The notes below the pieces were generated by a model. The model searched no databases and was not told the DNA's origin. It saw nothing but the letters and a program-made list of their open reading frames with translations. Shown here one piece after another: positions 1 to 7,506 of a DNA stretch of 64,000 nucleotides. Both the position numbers and the translations under genes were made by a program. The stretch is from Pseudorhodoferax soli. GTDB lineage: Bacteria; Pseudomonadota; Gammaproteobacteria; Burkholderiales; Burkholderiaceae_C. The DNA lies in NCBI RefSeq assembly GCF_003337555.1, contig NZ_QPJK01000002.1, positions 372,001 through 436,000 of the forward strand, in the 5' to 3' direction. Within the stretch, counting starts at the first letter, position 1. Each line of letters begins with the position of its first letter.

Positions 1-778
1 GGCGGCGGCATCCCGCGCCCTGCGCGGCGTCTTCACCGACATCGACGACACGCTCACCACCGAGGGCGCCATCACCGCGGACGCGCTGCAGGCCCTGGCC
101 GACCTGCGCGCCGCGGGCCTCGCGGTGGTCGCCATCACGGGCCGCTCCGTCGGCTGGAGCCTGCCGTTCGCAGCAGAGTGGCCGGTCGATGCCATCGTGG
201 CCGAGAACGGTGCCGTGGCGCTGCTGCGCGGGGCCGACGGCGTGGTGGAAAAGCGTTACCTGCAGGACGCTGCCACGCGCGCTGCCAACTTCGCGCGCAT
301 GCAGCAGGTGCTGGCCCAGGTTGAGCACGGCATCCCGGGCGCGTTGCGGGCCGGCGACTCGGCGGGACGCGAGACCGACATCGCCATCGACCACAGCGAG
401 TTCGTGCGATTGGGCCAGGCGCAGATCGATGCCGTCGTGCGGACCATGCGCGAGGCAGGCCTGCATGTCACGGTGTCCTCCATCCATGTGAACGGCTGGT
501 TCGGCGAGCACGACAAGCTCGAGGGCGCGCGCTGGATCCTGCGCGAACTCTGGCAGCGCGACCTGGACGCCGAAATGGCCCACTGGGCCTACGTGGGCGA
601 CTCGACCAACGATGCGCGCATGTTCCAGGCCTTCGAGAACAGCGTGGGCGTGGCCAACATCGCGCGCTTCGTGCCGCAGCTGGCGCACCTGCCGCGCTAT
701 GTGGCGCAAGGCGAACGCGGCGCGGGCTTCGCAGAGTTCGCGGGACTGGTGTTGGCGCAGCGCCGTCCGCAAAGCTGA
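1..778 (+). CDS. HAD-family phosphatase, 5' end outside the window
   Basis: The open frame runs into the left edge, so the true start lies upstream. The visible part begins just before the HAD motif I aspartates (DIDDT, about residue 12). It continues with the motif II-like ITGRS and ends with the motif III metal-binding cluster GDSTND near position 600. This layout, with a cap between motifs II and III, resembles HAD-IIB phosphatases of the sucrose-phosphate or mannosyl-3-phosphoglycerate phosphatase type, which hydrolyse sugar phosphates in the cytoplasm. The substrate cannot be read from the sequence. It has no evident link to the pyridine cluster that follows. A hairpin at 797-824 (CTCGGG...CCCGAG) lies after the stop but lacks a clear T-run. 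Confidence 0.85.
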   Translation, partial: AAASRALRGVFTDIDDTLTTEGAITADALQALADLRAAGLAVVAITGRSVGWSLPFAAEWPVDAIVAENGAVALLRGADGVVEKRYLQDAATRAANFARMQQVLAQVEHGIPGALRAGDSAGRETDIAIDHSEFVRLGQAQIDAVVRTMREAGLHVTVSSIHVNGWFGEHDKLEGARWILRELWQRDLDAEMAHWAYVGDSTNDARMFQAFENSVGVANIARFVPQLAHLPRYVAQGERGAGFAEFAGLVLAQRRPQS

Positions 779-829
779 GTAAAAGGCGGCCAGAGGCTCG
801 GGCGCGATGCCCGCACATCCCGAGATTAG

Positions 830-841
830 TCAGTACACTAG
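830..841 (+). promoter_or_regulatory. Candidate PicR-type operator upstream of the MarR gene
   Basis: The sequence TCAG-TACA-CTAG lies 33 bases before the regulator's ATG. It fits the pattern TCAG-N4-CTNN, which I recall as the reported binding motif of the picolinate repressor PicR of Alcaligenes faecalis. The central TACACT could itself be a -10 box, which would allow autorepression. Two related sites lie at 9154 and 9392. The role is inferred. Confidence 0.5.
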
Positions 842-874
842 CAGTTTCGGGGATTGCGACAAGGCAGGAATTCG

Positions 875-1405
875 ATGGCTACAGAGGGAAAAGAGCCCAA
901 ACCGCAGCGGTCTCAAAAGCGGCCATCCGGTGCACATTTCGACCCGATCCAGCAGGTGCTGTGGGCACGGCCGGGGTTTCTGGTGCGCCGGCTGAACCAG
1001 ATCCACTACGCCTTGTTCGCGGAAGAGTGCAAGACCTACAGCATGACGCCCGTGCAGTTCGGCGTGCTGACGGCCCTGTCGCTGAACCCCTGGCTCGACC
1101 AGACCGCCATCGGCAGTGAACTGGGACTGGACCGCACCACCACCGCCGACGTGCTCAAGCGCCTGGAGGAGAAGAAGCTCATCGAGCGGCGCATCAACCC
1201 GGCCGACCGGCGCTCGCGCCAGTCCATGATCACCGAAGAGGGCTACCACGCCATGAAGTCGCTGCACGAGAGCATGATGGCCGCGCAACAGCGGCTGATG
1301 GCGCCCCTCTCGGCACGCAACCAGGAGATATTCCTGAAGCTGTTGTCCACGCTGGTGGACGGCAACAACGAATACTCGCGCGCCCCGACGCGCGCAGCGC
1401 TGTAG
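875..1405 (+). CDS. picR: MarR-family repressor of the pyridine degradation cluster (PicR/NicR-like)
   Basis: This 176-residue protein has a MarR winged-helix fold. The recognition region is around residues 65-100 (TAIGSELGLDRTTTADVLKRL) and is followed by the wing motif RRINPADRRS. I chose the ATG at 875, which has AGGAA five bases upstream, over an in-frame TTG at 854. MarR proteins of the NicR/PicR type repress nicotinate or picolinate operons and are released by a pathway intermediate such as 6-hydroxynicotinate or 6-hydroxypicolinate. The gene converges on nicF with only 25 bp between the stops. Its promoter region and both catabolic promoters carry the same TCAGTANNCT element, so local repression is the natural reading. 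Ligand identity is inferred. Confidence 0.75.
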   Translation: MATEGKEPKPQRSQKRPSGAHFDPIQQVLWARPGFLVRRLNQIHYALFAEECKTYSMTPVQFGVLTALSLNPWLDQTAIGSELGLDRTTTADVLKRLEEKKLIERRINPADRRSRQSMITEEGYHAMKSLHESMMAAQQRLMAPLSARNQEIFLKLLSTLVDGNNEYSRAPTRAAL

Positions 1406-1430
1406 CGCAGCGCGCGGCAGAGCACGGCGC

Positions 1431-2054
1431 TCAGCCTGCGGTGGCCGCCAGCGCCTGATCGCGGTCCAGCAGGATCGCGTACTTCTGCCCCATGTCGAAC
1501 AGGTTGGCCTCGTGCGGCGCCAGCGCGCGGTCGCCCACGCAGTCCGTCACCACCAGCGGGCGGAAACCCCAGGACATCGCATCGACCACGCTGGCGCGCA
1601 CGCAGCCGCTGGTCACCGCGCCCGCCACCAGCAGCGTCTGCACGCCGCGCTGCGCAAGCCATGGCGTGAGGCCCGTGGCGAAGAAGGCCGAGGGCACGGT
1701 CTTGCGCACCACCAACTCGCCAGCCACGGGCGCGAGCACATCGACGATCTGGCTGGCGGCCAAGTCCTCCTTGAGGCCGAGCATGGTCGGCACCTTGAGC
1801 GAGAAGACGTTGTGGTCGGCGTCGTCGTCCTGGTAGACGATGCGGCTGTGCGCCACCGGCCAGCCGCGCGCGCGTGCCGTGGCCAGCAGTTCGCGCGTGC
1901 GTTCGATGGCCGCCGGAATGTTGCCCCCGCCGAACTGCGCCGGGTCGGCGAAGCCGTTCACAAAGTCGACGATCAGCAGCCCATAGGGTGCCTTGGGCGG
2001 CATGGCCGCACCGAAACCCTGGCGCGCATAGACAGCGCTCTCGGCCTGGCTCAT
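1431..2054 (-). CDS. nicF: Maleamate amidohydrolase (isochorismatase family)
   Basis: This 207-residue cytoplasmic hydrolase converts maleamate to maleate and ammonia, a late step of the 2,5-dihydroxypyridine (maleamate) pathway. The isochorismatase-fold catalytic triad is visible as Asp30 (LLIVDF), Lys118 (VVRKTV) and Cys151 (VTSGCV). The non-prolyl cis peptide region before the cysteine is also conserved. The start at 2054 overlaps the nicX stop as ATGA, so the two are translationally coupled and nicF is the last gene of the operon. Family assignment is firm. The specific substrate follows from the adjacent nicX, nicD and maleate isomerase genes. Confidence 0.9.
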   Translation of the reverse strand: MSQAESAVYARQGFGAAMPPKAPYGLLIVDFVNGFADPAQFGGGNIPAAIERTRELLATARARGWPVAHSRIVYQDDDADHNVFSLKVPTMLGLKEDLAASQIVDVLAPVAGELVVRKTVPSAFFATGLTPWLAQRGVQTLLVAGAVTSGCVRASVVDAMSWGFRPLVVTDCVGDRALAPHEANLFDMGQKYAILLDRDQALAATAG

Positions 2055-3094
2055 GCCGCACCTCCGTCCAGCACCTTGCCTCGGCGCACGACCACCTCGC
2101 CGTCCAGGCTGACGGTGCAATTGCGCAGCGGGATGTCGATGTGGCAGGCCGTGGTGCGCTGGCCGCCGGCCTCGTTGTTCGGCCCCAGGGAGAACAGGAA
2201 GTTGCCCTCGAACGCGCGTGCGTCCATGGCGATGGTCTGCTCCTTGTCGTACATCGCCAGCGTGCTCCAGTGGCAGCGCGGCTGCAGGCCCCAGCCGATG
2301 TGCGACATGGCGTAGGCCTCGGGGTCGCGGAAGGTCGCCATGTACTCGCTCAGCAACTGCGCGTCAATGCCGCCCTCGATGGCGCGGGCGTAGCCCTTCT
2401 CGATCGTCAGGCGGATCGGCGCCGTCGTGTAGCTCTTCTGCGGCAGCACGATGTCGCCCGTGTCGACCACGATGGTGCCGTTGCTGCCGCCTTCGTTGGC
2501 GAAGGTGAAGAGGAAACCGCTGGGCCAGTGGTCCCAGCGGCCCGGCTCGTCCACGAAGCCGTACTCGCAGATGGTCGGGAATTCGCCGAGCTGGAAGGTC
2601 ACGTCGGTGCCTGCTTCGGAGGTGACGTGCATCGTCTTCGCCTTCTTGAGCTTGGTCGATGCGGCGAGCACGCGCGCGCGGTCCGCTTCGGTGGGCACGG
2701 TGCGCACCAGCACTTCGGGGGGCTCCACCGCCAGCAGGATCTTGGTGCCGGATTCCAGGATGTCGATCTGCTCGGGCGAGAACAGCAGCGTCATGAGGTC
2801 CAGCACCAGGTCGCTGGCCTTGAGCGCGGCGATCGCGGCCGGGTTGCCCGTGAGCGGCGTCTCGCCCAGATAGGCCAGCGCGTCGCGGCTCAGCGCCTTG
2901 TCGGCGTTCACGGGCGGCAGGTCGATGCGGCTCACGATGGCGCCCGCCGCCTGGGCTGCCATGGTGGCCGCGCGCAGGGTTTGCGGGTGCGTGGCCGCAC
3001 CGGTCAGGATGGTCACGGCCTGGCCGGGTTGCACCTCGGACAGGCGCAGCACCTCGCTCCAGGCCTGGGTCAATTGGTGGTCGCTGACGGGCAT
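2051..3094 (-). CDS. nicX: 2,5-dihydroxypyridine 5,6-dioxygenase
   Basis: This 347-residue non-haem Fe(II) dioxygenase opens the ring of 2,5-dihydroxypyridine to N-formylmaleamate. Its length and sequence match NicX of the nicotinate pathway and PicD of the picolinate pathway, an enzyme type with an M29-aminopeptidase-like fold. The three iron ligands known in Pseudomonas putida NicX are found at identical numbers: His265 (AMSHIG), His318 and Asp320 (ACHID). Glu177 (CEYG) is also present. It sits 10 bases after nicD and overlaps nicF by four bases. A good AGGAG-type ribosome site precedes the ATG. This is the most diagnostic gene of the cluster, because ring cleavage by this family commits the pathway to the maleamate route. 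Confidence 0.95.
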   Translation of the reverse strand: MPVSDHQLTQAWSEVLRLSEVQPGQAVTILTGAATHPQTLRAATMAAQAAGAIVSRIDLPPVNADKALSRDALAYLGETPLTGNPAAIAALKASDLVLDLMTLLFSPEQIDILESGTKILLAVEPPEVLVRTVPTEADRARVLAASTKLKKAKTMHVTSEAGTDVTFQLGEFPTICEYGFVDEPGRWDHWPSGFLFTFANEGGSNGTIVVDTGDIVLPQKSYTTAPIRLTIEKGYARAIEGGIDAQLLSEYMATFRDPEAYAMSHIGWGLQPRCHWSTLAMYDKEQTIAMDARAFEGNFLFSLGPNNEAGGQRTTACHIDIPLRNCTVSLDGEVVVRRGKVLDGGAA

Positions 3095-3104
3095 GGGTTC
3101 TCCT

Positions 3105-3926
3105 TCAAACGGGGGTGCCCAGGAAGTCGCCGAAGCCGGCGTAGAAGCCGGCCTCGTTGTCCCAGGGGATCATGTGGCCGGCGCCGGGCACGCGGTGGTG
3201 GCGCACGCCGGGCAGCAGTCGCTCGATCTCGGCCACATCGTCTGGCAGGACCACGTCGCCGCGCTCGGCCGTCATGAGCAGCGCCGGCACGCGGATCGCG
3301 GGCAGGCAGGCGTGGATGTCGTCGGTATGGAAGCCGTCGAACGAGCTCTTGATCGCGCGCGGGTCGCAGGTGTGCAGCCACTCGGCGCGCAGGTCGAGCT
3401 GGGCGTCGGTCCACGTGGGGCAGAACTTGCGCATGGCCTCGCGGTCGCAGCCGATGCTGGCGGCCGCGATGGAGTCGGCATACCAGGCGTAGTTGGCCGG
3501 GTAGGCGCGGCGGCCCGGTCCGGAAACGGGCGGGTCGACGATGACCACGCGCGACAGGCCGGCCGGCGCCTGCGCAGCGGCGCGCGCCACGATGCGCCCG
3601 CCCATGGAATGACCGACGAGCGCGAAGCGCGCCAGGCCCAGCGCCTGCACCAGCGCCAGCACGTCGGCCGTCTGCGCTTCGAGCGAATAGTCCAGCGTGT
3701 CGGAGGCTGACGACAGGCCACGCCCCCGCACGTCGAGCACATAGGTGTCGAAGTTGCGGCCCAGCCGCTCGCCGACGAAGCCCCAGGTGATGGCCGGGCT
3801 GGTGACGCCGGGCACCAGCACGACGGTGTCGCGCTCGGTCCGGCCTTCGCCAGAACCGCCGTAGCGCAGCACGTGCTGGCGGATGCCGTTGGCGGCGATG
3901 TTGGCGCCGTACAGGAAGGTGCTCAT
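3105..3926 (-). CDS. nicD: N-formylmaleamate deformylase (alpha/beta hydrolase)
   Basis: From the ATG at 3926 this is a 273-residue alpha/beta hydrolase that removes formate from N-formylmaleamate to give maleamate. The nucleophile elbow is GHSMGG with Ser107. The acid is probably Asp131 in VIVDPP and the histidine is His251 in GAGHMIPW. Length and the conserved GVTSPAITWGF oxyanion region agree with NicD. An in-frame GTG at 3938 would add four residues; I prefer the ATG. It lies 12 bases downstream of the maleate isomerase gene and 10 bases before nicX in the same operon. The substrate assignment rests on family resemblance plus context. Confidence 0.9.
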   Translation of the reverse strand: MSTFLYGANIAANGIRQHVLRYGGSGEGRTERDTVVLVPGVTSPAITWGFVGERLGRNFDTYVLDVRGRGLSSASDTLDYSLEAQTADVLALVQALGLARFALVGHSMGGRIVARAAAQAPAGLSRVVIVDPPVSGPGRRAYPANYAWYADSIAAASIGCDREAMRKFCPTWTDAQLDLRAEWLHTCDPRAIKSSFDGFHTDDIHACLPAIRVPALLMTAERGDVVLPDDVAEIERLLPGVRHHRVPGAGHMIPWDNEAGFYAGFGDFLGTPV

Positions 3927-3938
3927 GGCGGCGCCCAC

Positions 3939-4691
3939 TCAGTAGGCGCCGGAGAGCAGCGCACCGGCACCCGGCACCACGCGATCCAGCCCCAGCGACT
4001 TGAGCATGGCGTAGGTGGTGGCCACCGCGGCCGTGATGACGGGCTTGCCAGTCATCGCCTCGACCTGGGCGATGGCCGGCAGCGAGGGCATCTGTACGCA
4101 GGCCGACAGCACGATGGCGTCGGCGTCGGCATGGTTCAGCGTCTTGACGATCTCGGGCAGGCGCGCCGGGTCGTGGCGGCCCACGTCCAGGTTGTCGGGG
4201 ATCTCCAGCGCGCGGTAGTCCAGCACCTCGTGGCCTTCGCGGCGGATGTAGTCGACCACCAGTTCGGTGAGCGGCAACATGTACGGGGCCACCACCACGA
4301 TCTTCTTCGCGCCGATCACCTTGAGCGCATCCACCAGGGCGCCCGCGCTCGTGATCACCGGGGCCGTCGCGCCGTTCTCCTCGGTGCGCTGGGTCAGGCG
4401 TTGCTGCGAGACGCGGTGGTAGCCGGGCCCCATGGCCATGATGGCGACCAGGCAGGCATAGCCCAGCACGTCCACGCGCGCGTCGCTGAGTTCCACGGCG
4501 CAGCGGTCGGATTCGCCGTCCATGGCCGCCAGTTCCTCCTTCACCACCTTCTTCATGCGCATGCGGCTGGAATGGAAGGTGAAGCGCTCGGGCCGGATCT
4601 GCAGGCGCGCCGTCAGCATCGCCGGGATCTCTGTCTCCATCGTGGTGTTGGAGCTGGGGACGATCTGTCCGATGCGAAAGGTCTTGGTCAT
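3939..4691 (-). CDS. maiA: Maleate cis-trans isomerase (Asp/Glu racemase superfamily)
   Basis: This 250-residue enzyme converts maleate to fumarate and so delivers the pathway product to the TCA cycle. It belongs to the Asp/Glu racemase superfamily. The two catalytic cysteines of maleate isomerases are present at Cys80 (GYACLV) and Cys198 (LSACVQ), and the substrate-binding motif PSSNTTMETE is at residues 12-21. It corresponds to NicE of nicotinate clusters and PicG of picolinate clusters. It follows the decarboxylase gene after nine bases and is followed by nicD. Arylmalonate decarboxylases are related but have only one of the two cysteines, so that alternative is unlikely. Confidence 0.92.
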   Translation of the reverse strand: MTKTFRIGQIVPSSNTTMETEIPAMLTARLQIRPERFTFHSSRMRMKKVVKEELAAMDGESDRCAVELSDARVDVLGYACLVAIMAMGPGYHRVSQQRLTQRTEENGATAPVITSAGALVDALKVIGAKKIVVVAPYMLPLTELVVDYIRREGHEVLDYRALEIPDNLDVGRHDPARLPEIVKTLNHADADAIVLSACVQMPSLPAIAQVEAMTGKPVITAAVATTYAMLKSLGLDRVVPGAGALLSGAY

Positions 4692-4700
4692 GGTCTTGTC

Positions 4701-5663
4701 TCAGAGATTGAACAGTCGGCGGGCGTTGCCGTGGCAGACGAGATCGCGCGTGGCGGCGTCCAGCGGCGCCTGCTCGATGAACTGGCAGGCGTCCACGGTC
4801 GATTCGTAGGGGTAGTCGATCGAGAACAGCACGTTCTCTGCACCCATCTCGCCGATCGCGCCCAGCAGCGAGGGCGCCGAGCACACGCCCGAGGTGGTGA
4901 TGAAGAGGTTGGACTGGAAGTAGGCCGAAGGCGGCTTCTTGAGCGTGATGCCGTGCGGGTAGGCCGCGAAGCGGCTGTCCAGCCGCCAGCGCATGAAGGG
5001 CAGGAACTCGCCCATGTGGCCCAGTACCACCTTGAGGCCGGGGAAGCGGTCGAACACGCCGCCGAACAGCAGGCGCAGCGCATGGCCGCCGGTCTCCATG
5101 GCCCAGCCGAAGGTGGCGCCCTGCAGCACCGGCACGTCGGCCAGCAGGGCCGGCACGGCGCTGAAGTTGGCCGGGTGCAGGTAGATCGGCGCGCCCAGCG
5201 CCTCGGCCCGTTCCCAGAACACGTCGAAGGCCGGATCGTCGTAGTAGCGGCCGCATGTGTGGCCGTTGATCAGCGCACCCTTGAAGCCCAGCTCCGTCAC
5301 CGCGCGCTCGAGCTCGCGCGCCGCCAGCTCCGGCTGGTGCATGGCCAGGTGGGCGAATCCGCCGTAGCGGTCGGGCCGGCGCGCCACGCGCTCGGCCAGG
5401 AAATCGTTGTTCTCGGCCGCGCGGCGCAGGGCCAGCGCCGCATCGGGCTCGGCCTGCATGCCGGGCGCGCTCTGCGACAGGATCACGTACTGCACGTTGC
5501 CGGCGGCCATGTCGTCCAGCCGCGCGTCGTCGAAATCGGCCAGCCGCGTGAGCAGGTCCTTGCGGGCATCGGCGGGCAGGTGCTGGGTGAAGGCCTTGGC
5601 GTACTCGGAGAAGACGGGTACGGAGAAGTGCTCTTCGAAGGCGATCTTGGGTGTGGCGTTCAC
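4701..5663 (-). CDS. picC: Non-oxidative decarboxylase, amidohydrolase-2 family (PicC-like 3,6-dihydroxypicolinate decarboxylase)
   Basis: This 320-residue protein belongs to the metal-dependent decarboxylases related to gamma-resorcylate and 2,3-dihydroxybenzoate decarboxylase. The family's E-x-H metal motif is at Glu10-x-His12 (FEEHF). Other ligand or catalytic residues are His163 (YLHPANF), His216 (LGHMGE) and Asp283 (SIDYPYE). It is encoded between the Rieske oxygenase and the 2,5-dihydroxypyridine genes. The obvious job is therefore removal of CO2 from 3,6-dihydroxypicolinate to give 2,5-dihydroxypyridine, as described for PicC of Alcaligenes faecalis JQ135. A decarboxylase of a benzoate-type acid is the alternative, but the surrounding pathway argues for the pyridine substrate. 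Confidence 0.82.
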   Translation of the reverse strand: MNATPKIAFEEHFSVPVFSEYAKAFTQHLPADARKDLLTRLADFDDARLDDMAAGNVQYVILSQSAPGMQAEPDAALALRRAAENNDFLAERVARRPDRYGGFAHLAMHQPELAARELERAVTELGFKGALINGHTCGRYYDDPAFDVFWERAEALGAPIYLHPANFSAVPALLADVPVLQGATFGWAMETGGHALRLLFGGVFDRFPGLKVVLGHMGEFLPFMRWRLDSRFAAYPHGITLKKPPSAYFQSNLFITTSGVCSAPSLLGAIGEMGAENVLFSIDYPYESTVDACQFIEQAPLDAATRDLVCHGNARRLFNL

Positions 5664-5686
5664 AGGGATGGTTCCGTCAGGGCCGC

Positions 5687-6199
5687 TCAGGCGGGATAGA
5701 CCAGGTCGTTGGCGAGGATGTTGGTGTCGTGCACGACCTGGCGGTCGGCCAGCAGCAGCCGGCCGTCCTGGCGCACGAAGCGGTCGTGGTAGCAGCCGGC
5801 CAGGTGCAGGGTCGAGGGGCCCTCCACCAGCGTCTGCACGAGCATGAAGGGCGTCTGGGCCAGGATGCCGTCGGGCGTTGCCGACTCGACGCGCGTGAGC
5901 CCCAGCAGGTGCAGCATGTAGCGCGGCGCGAACATCTGGGTGCGCGAGATCGCCACGGCGCGGTCGATCATCATGGCGCGGCCTTCGCAGTAGACGAGGC
6001 CGACGGGCAGGTCGAGTTCGGCGTTCTCGCGCGCGGTGACGCGGTACACCGCATCCTCGGTGAAGAAGTCGGGCCAGCGCTCCAGGTCATTGGCATCGAG
6101 CACGGCGCAGTACTCGGCGTTGAACAGCTCGATCTCCTGGCGCAGCGCGATGGCCTGGGCGGGCGCGAGCTGGCAGGGGCGGTAGGCGGTGAGCTTCAT
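5687..6199 (-). CDS. Ring-hydroxylating oxygenase beta subunit
   Basis: This 170-residue protein has the NTF2/SnoaL-like fold of aromatic-ring dioxygenase beta subunits. It shows the typical opening EIELFNAEYCAVLD and the segment RWPDFFTEDAVYRV. Beta subunits pair with the Rieske alpha subunit and are mostly structural. The start at 6199 overlaps the alpha stop (ATGA), so alpha and beta are translationally coupled at equal dosage. I infer it is one of the four parts of a 6-hydroxypicolinate 3-monooxygenase-type system (PicB-like). I do not assign a subunit number because I cannot align it to the reference. Confidence 0.85.
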   Translation of the reverse strand: MKLTAYRPCQLAPAQAIALRQEIELFNAEYCAVLDANDLERWPDFFTEDAVYRVTARENAELDLPVGLVYCEGRAMMIDRAVAISRTQMFAPRYMLHLLGLTRVESATPDGILAQTPFMLVQTLVEGPSTLHLAGCYHDRFVRQDGRLLLADRQVVHDTNILANDLVYPA

Positions 6200-7506
6200 G
6201 CGGCACCCCCTTCCACCGGCAGGCCCATGACCTGCCGGTAGTAGATGTACATGGCGCGGATGGCCGCTTCGGAGATCAGGCTCTCCGAGGTGCCCACGCG
6301 GCCCGGATCGAGCTTGATGTGGTTGATGCCCGTGCTGGAGCGGCGCACTCCCTCCTGCACGAACTTCATGGCCTCGTTGTCCTCCAGCCCCAGGAAGCCG
6401 GCCGGGCCCATCAGGTTGCCCTGGCGCAGCCGGTGGCGCTGCATCTCCGGCGTGTCGTCCTCGTAGCCGAACATGGTCCACTGCATGACCATGCTGTTCG
6501 GGCCGTTGGGGATGATCTGGCGCACGCCCAGCGTGTTCATCTCGCGCTGCACGATGAGGTTGGGCCAAACCGTCATCATGGTCACCGACCAGGGCGAATC
6601 GAACTCGCGCACGAAGTCGAGGAAGCGCTCGTCCTGCAGCCGCAGGCCATCATGGAAGGAGCGCATCTCCTTCTTGTTCTCCTCGCTCACGCTGGCGTAC
6701 TTGTCCTCGGACTTGGCCGAGCCCATGAAGCCGTGCCGGCCGTGCACGGTGTCGGCGAACATGGTCGACTTGTTGCCCGCCACCAGCAGGCCGAACACCA
6801 CGAGGAAGGAGTGCAGCAAGGTCGCGTGGTACGGGTCCTTCAGGTTCTCGTGGTACATCTTCCAGTTGCAGGGCAGCTCGTTGCGGTAGTAGCCCAGCAC
6901 CTTGAGCTTCTTGCCCGTGAACGTGGTGTCGAACTCGTCCAGGATCTCGGGCGTGAGATAGTCCTCCAGCGGCTCCACGGTGTCGGAGTAGGAGGCGAAC
7001 ACCACGCCGTGCCGCGTGGCCACGCGCAGCTGGCGCGTGCCGTGGTCGGCGTTGCGGAAGTCCTTGGGCATGCCGCCGGCCTTGTTCACGCCGCGCTTGA
7101 ACGGCACGCCCTGCAGGTTGCCCTTGAGGTCGTAGGACCACTGGTGGTACGGGCAGACGAACTCCTTGGCATTGCCCTGGTTGTGGCGGCAGAACTCGGC
7201 GCCGCGGTGGGCGCAGCGGTTCTCGAACACGGCGATGCTGCCGTCCTCGGCGCGCGCCACCACCACCGGCGTGGCGCCCACGTAGGAACGCTTGTAGTCG
7301 CCCACGTTCGGGATCTCGGCCTCCAGCGCAACGTAATTCCAGGTGGCGCCGCGGAATATCTTCTCCATCTCGCTGTCGTACAGCGGCTGGCTGGTGTAGA
7401 CCCAGTCGGGAATGGTGTTGAGGGCATCGGCCGGCCAGACGCAGCCGTCCAGCGGCACGTTCTTGGACGCGTCCGTGATGCCGATCACGGTTTGGGATTG
7501 GTACAT
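6196..7506 (-). CDS. Rieske non-haem iron oxygenase alpha subunit (internal start)
   Basis: Read from the ATG at 7506 behind a perfect AGGAGG six bases upstream, this is a normal-length alpha subunit of 436 residues. The Rieske [2Fe-2S] ligands are Cys98-x-His100 and Cys118-x2-His121. The catalytic iron site is in the motif NLKDPYHATLLH, with Asp224, His227 and His232. Such enzymes hydroxylate aromatic rings using electrons passed from the reductase through the ferredoxin. Its position beside the decarboxylase and nicX suggests hydroxylation of 6-hydroxypicolinate at C3. The same residues form the C-terminal half of the fusion frame described in the previous entry. Which product predominates is unknown. 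Confidence 0.85.
   Translation of the reverse strand: MYQSQTVIGITDASKNVPLDGCVWPADALNTIPDWVYTSQPLYDSEMEKIFRGATWNYVALEAEIPNVGDYKRSYVGATPVVVARAEDGSIAVFENRCAHRGAEFCRHNQGNAKEFVCPYHQWSYDLKGNLQGVPFKRGVNKAGGMPKDFRNADHGTRQLRVATRHGVVFASYSDTVEPLEDYLTPEILDEFDTTFTGKKLKVLGYYRNELPCNWKMYHENLKDPYHATLLHSFLVVFGLLVAGNKSTMFADTVHGRHGFMGSAKSEDKYASVSEENKKEMRSFHDGLRLQDERFLDFVREFDSPWSVTMMTVWPNLIVQREMNTLGVRQIIPNGPNSMVMQWTMFGYEDDTPEMQRHRLRQGNLMGPAGFLGLEDNEAMKFVQEGVRRSSTGINHIKLDPGRVGTSESLISEAAIRAMYIYYRQVMGLPVEGGAA

Noticed and set aside
3070-5256. Long minus-strand open frame across nicD, the maleate isomerase and picC genes
   Set aside because: It overlaps three well-supported genes in another frame and its translation is Arg/Pro-rich low complexity.
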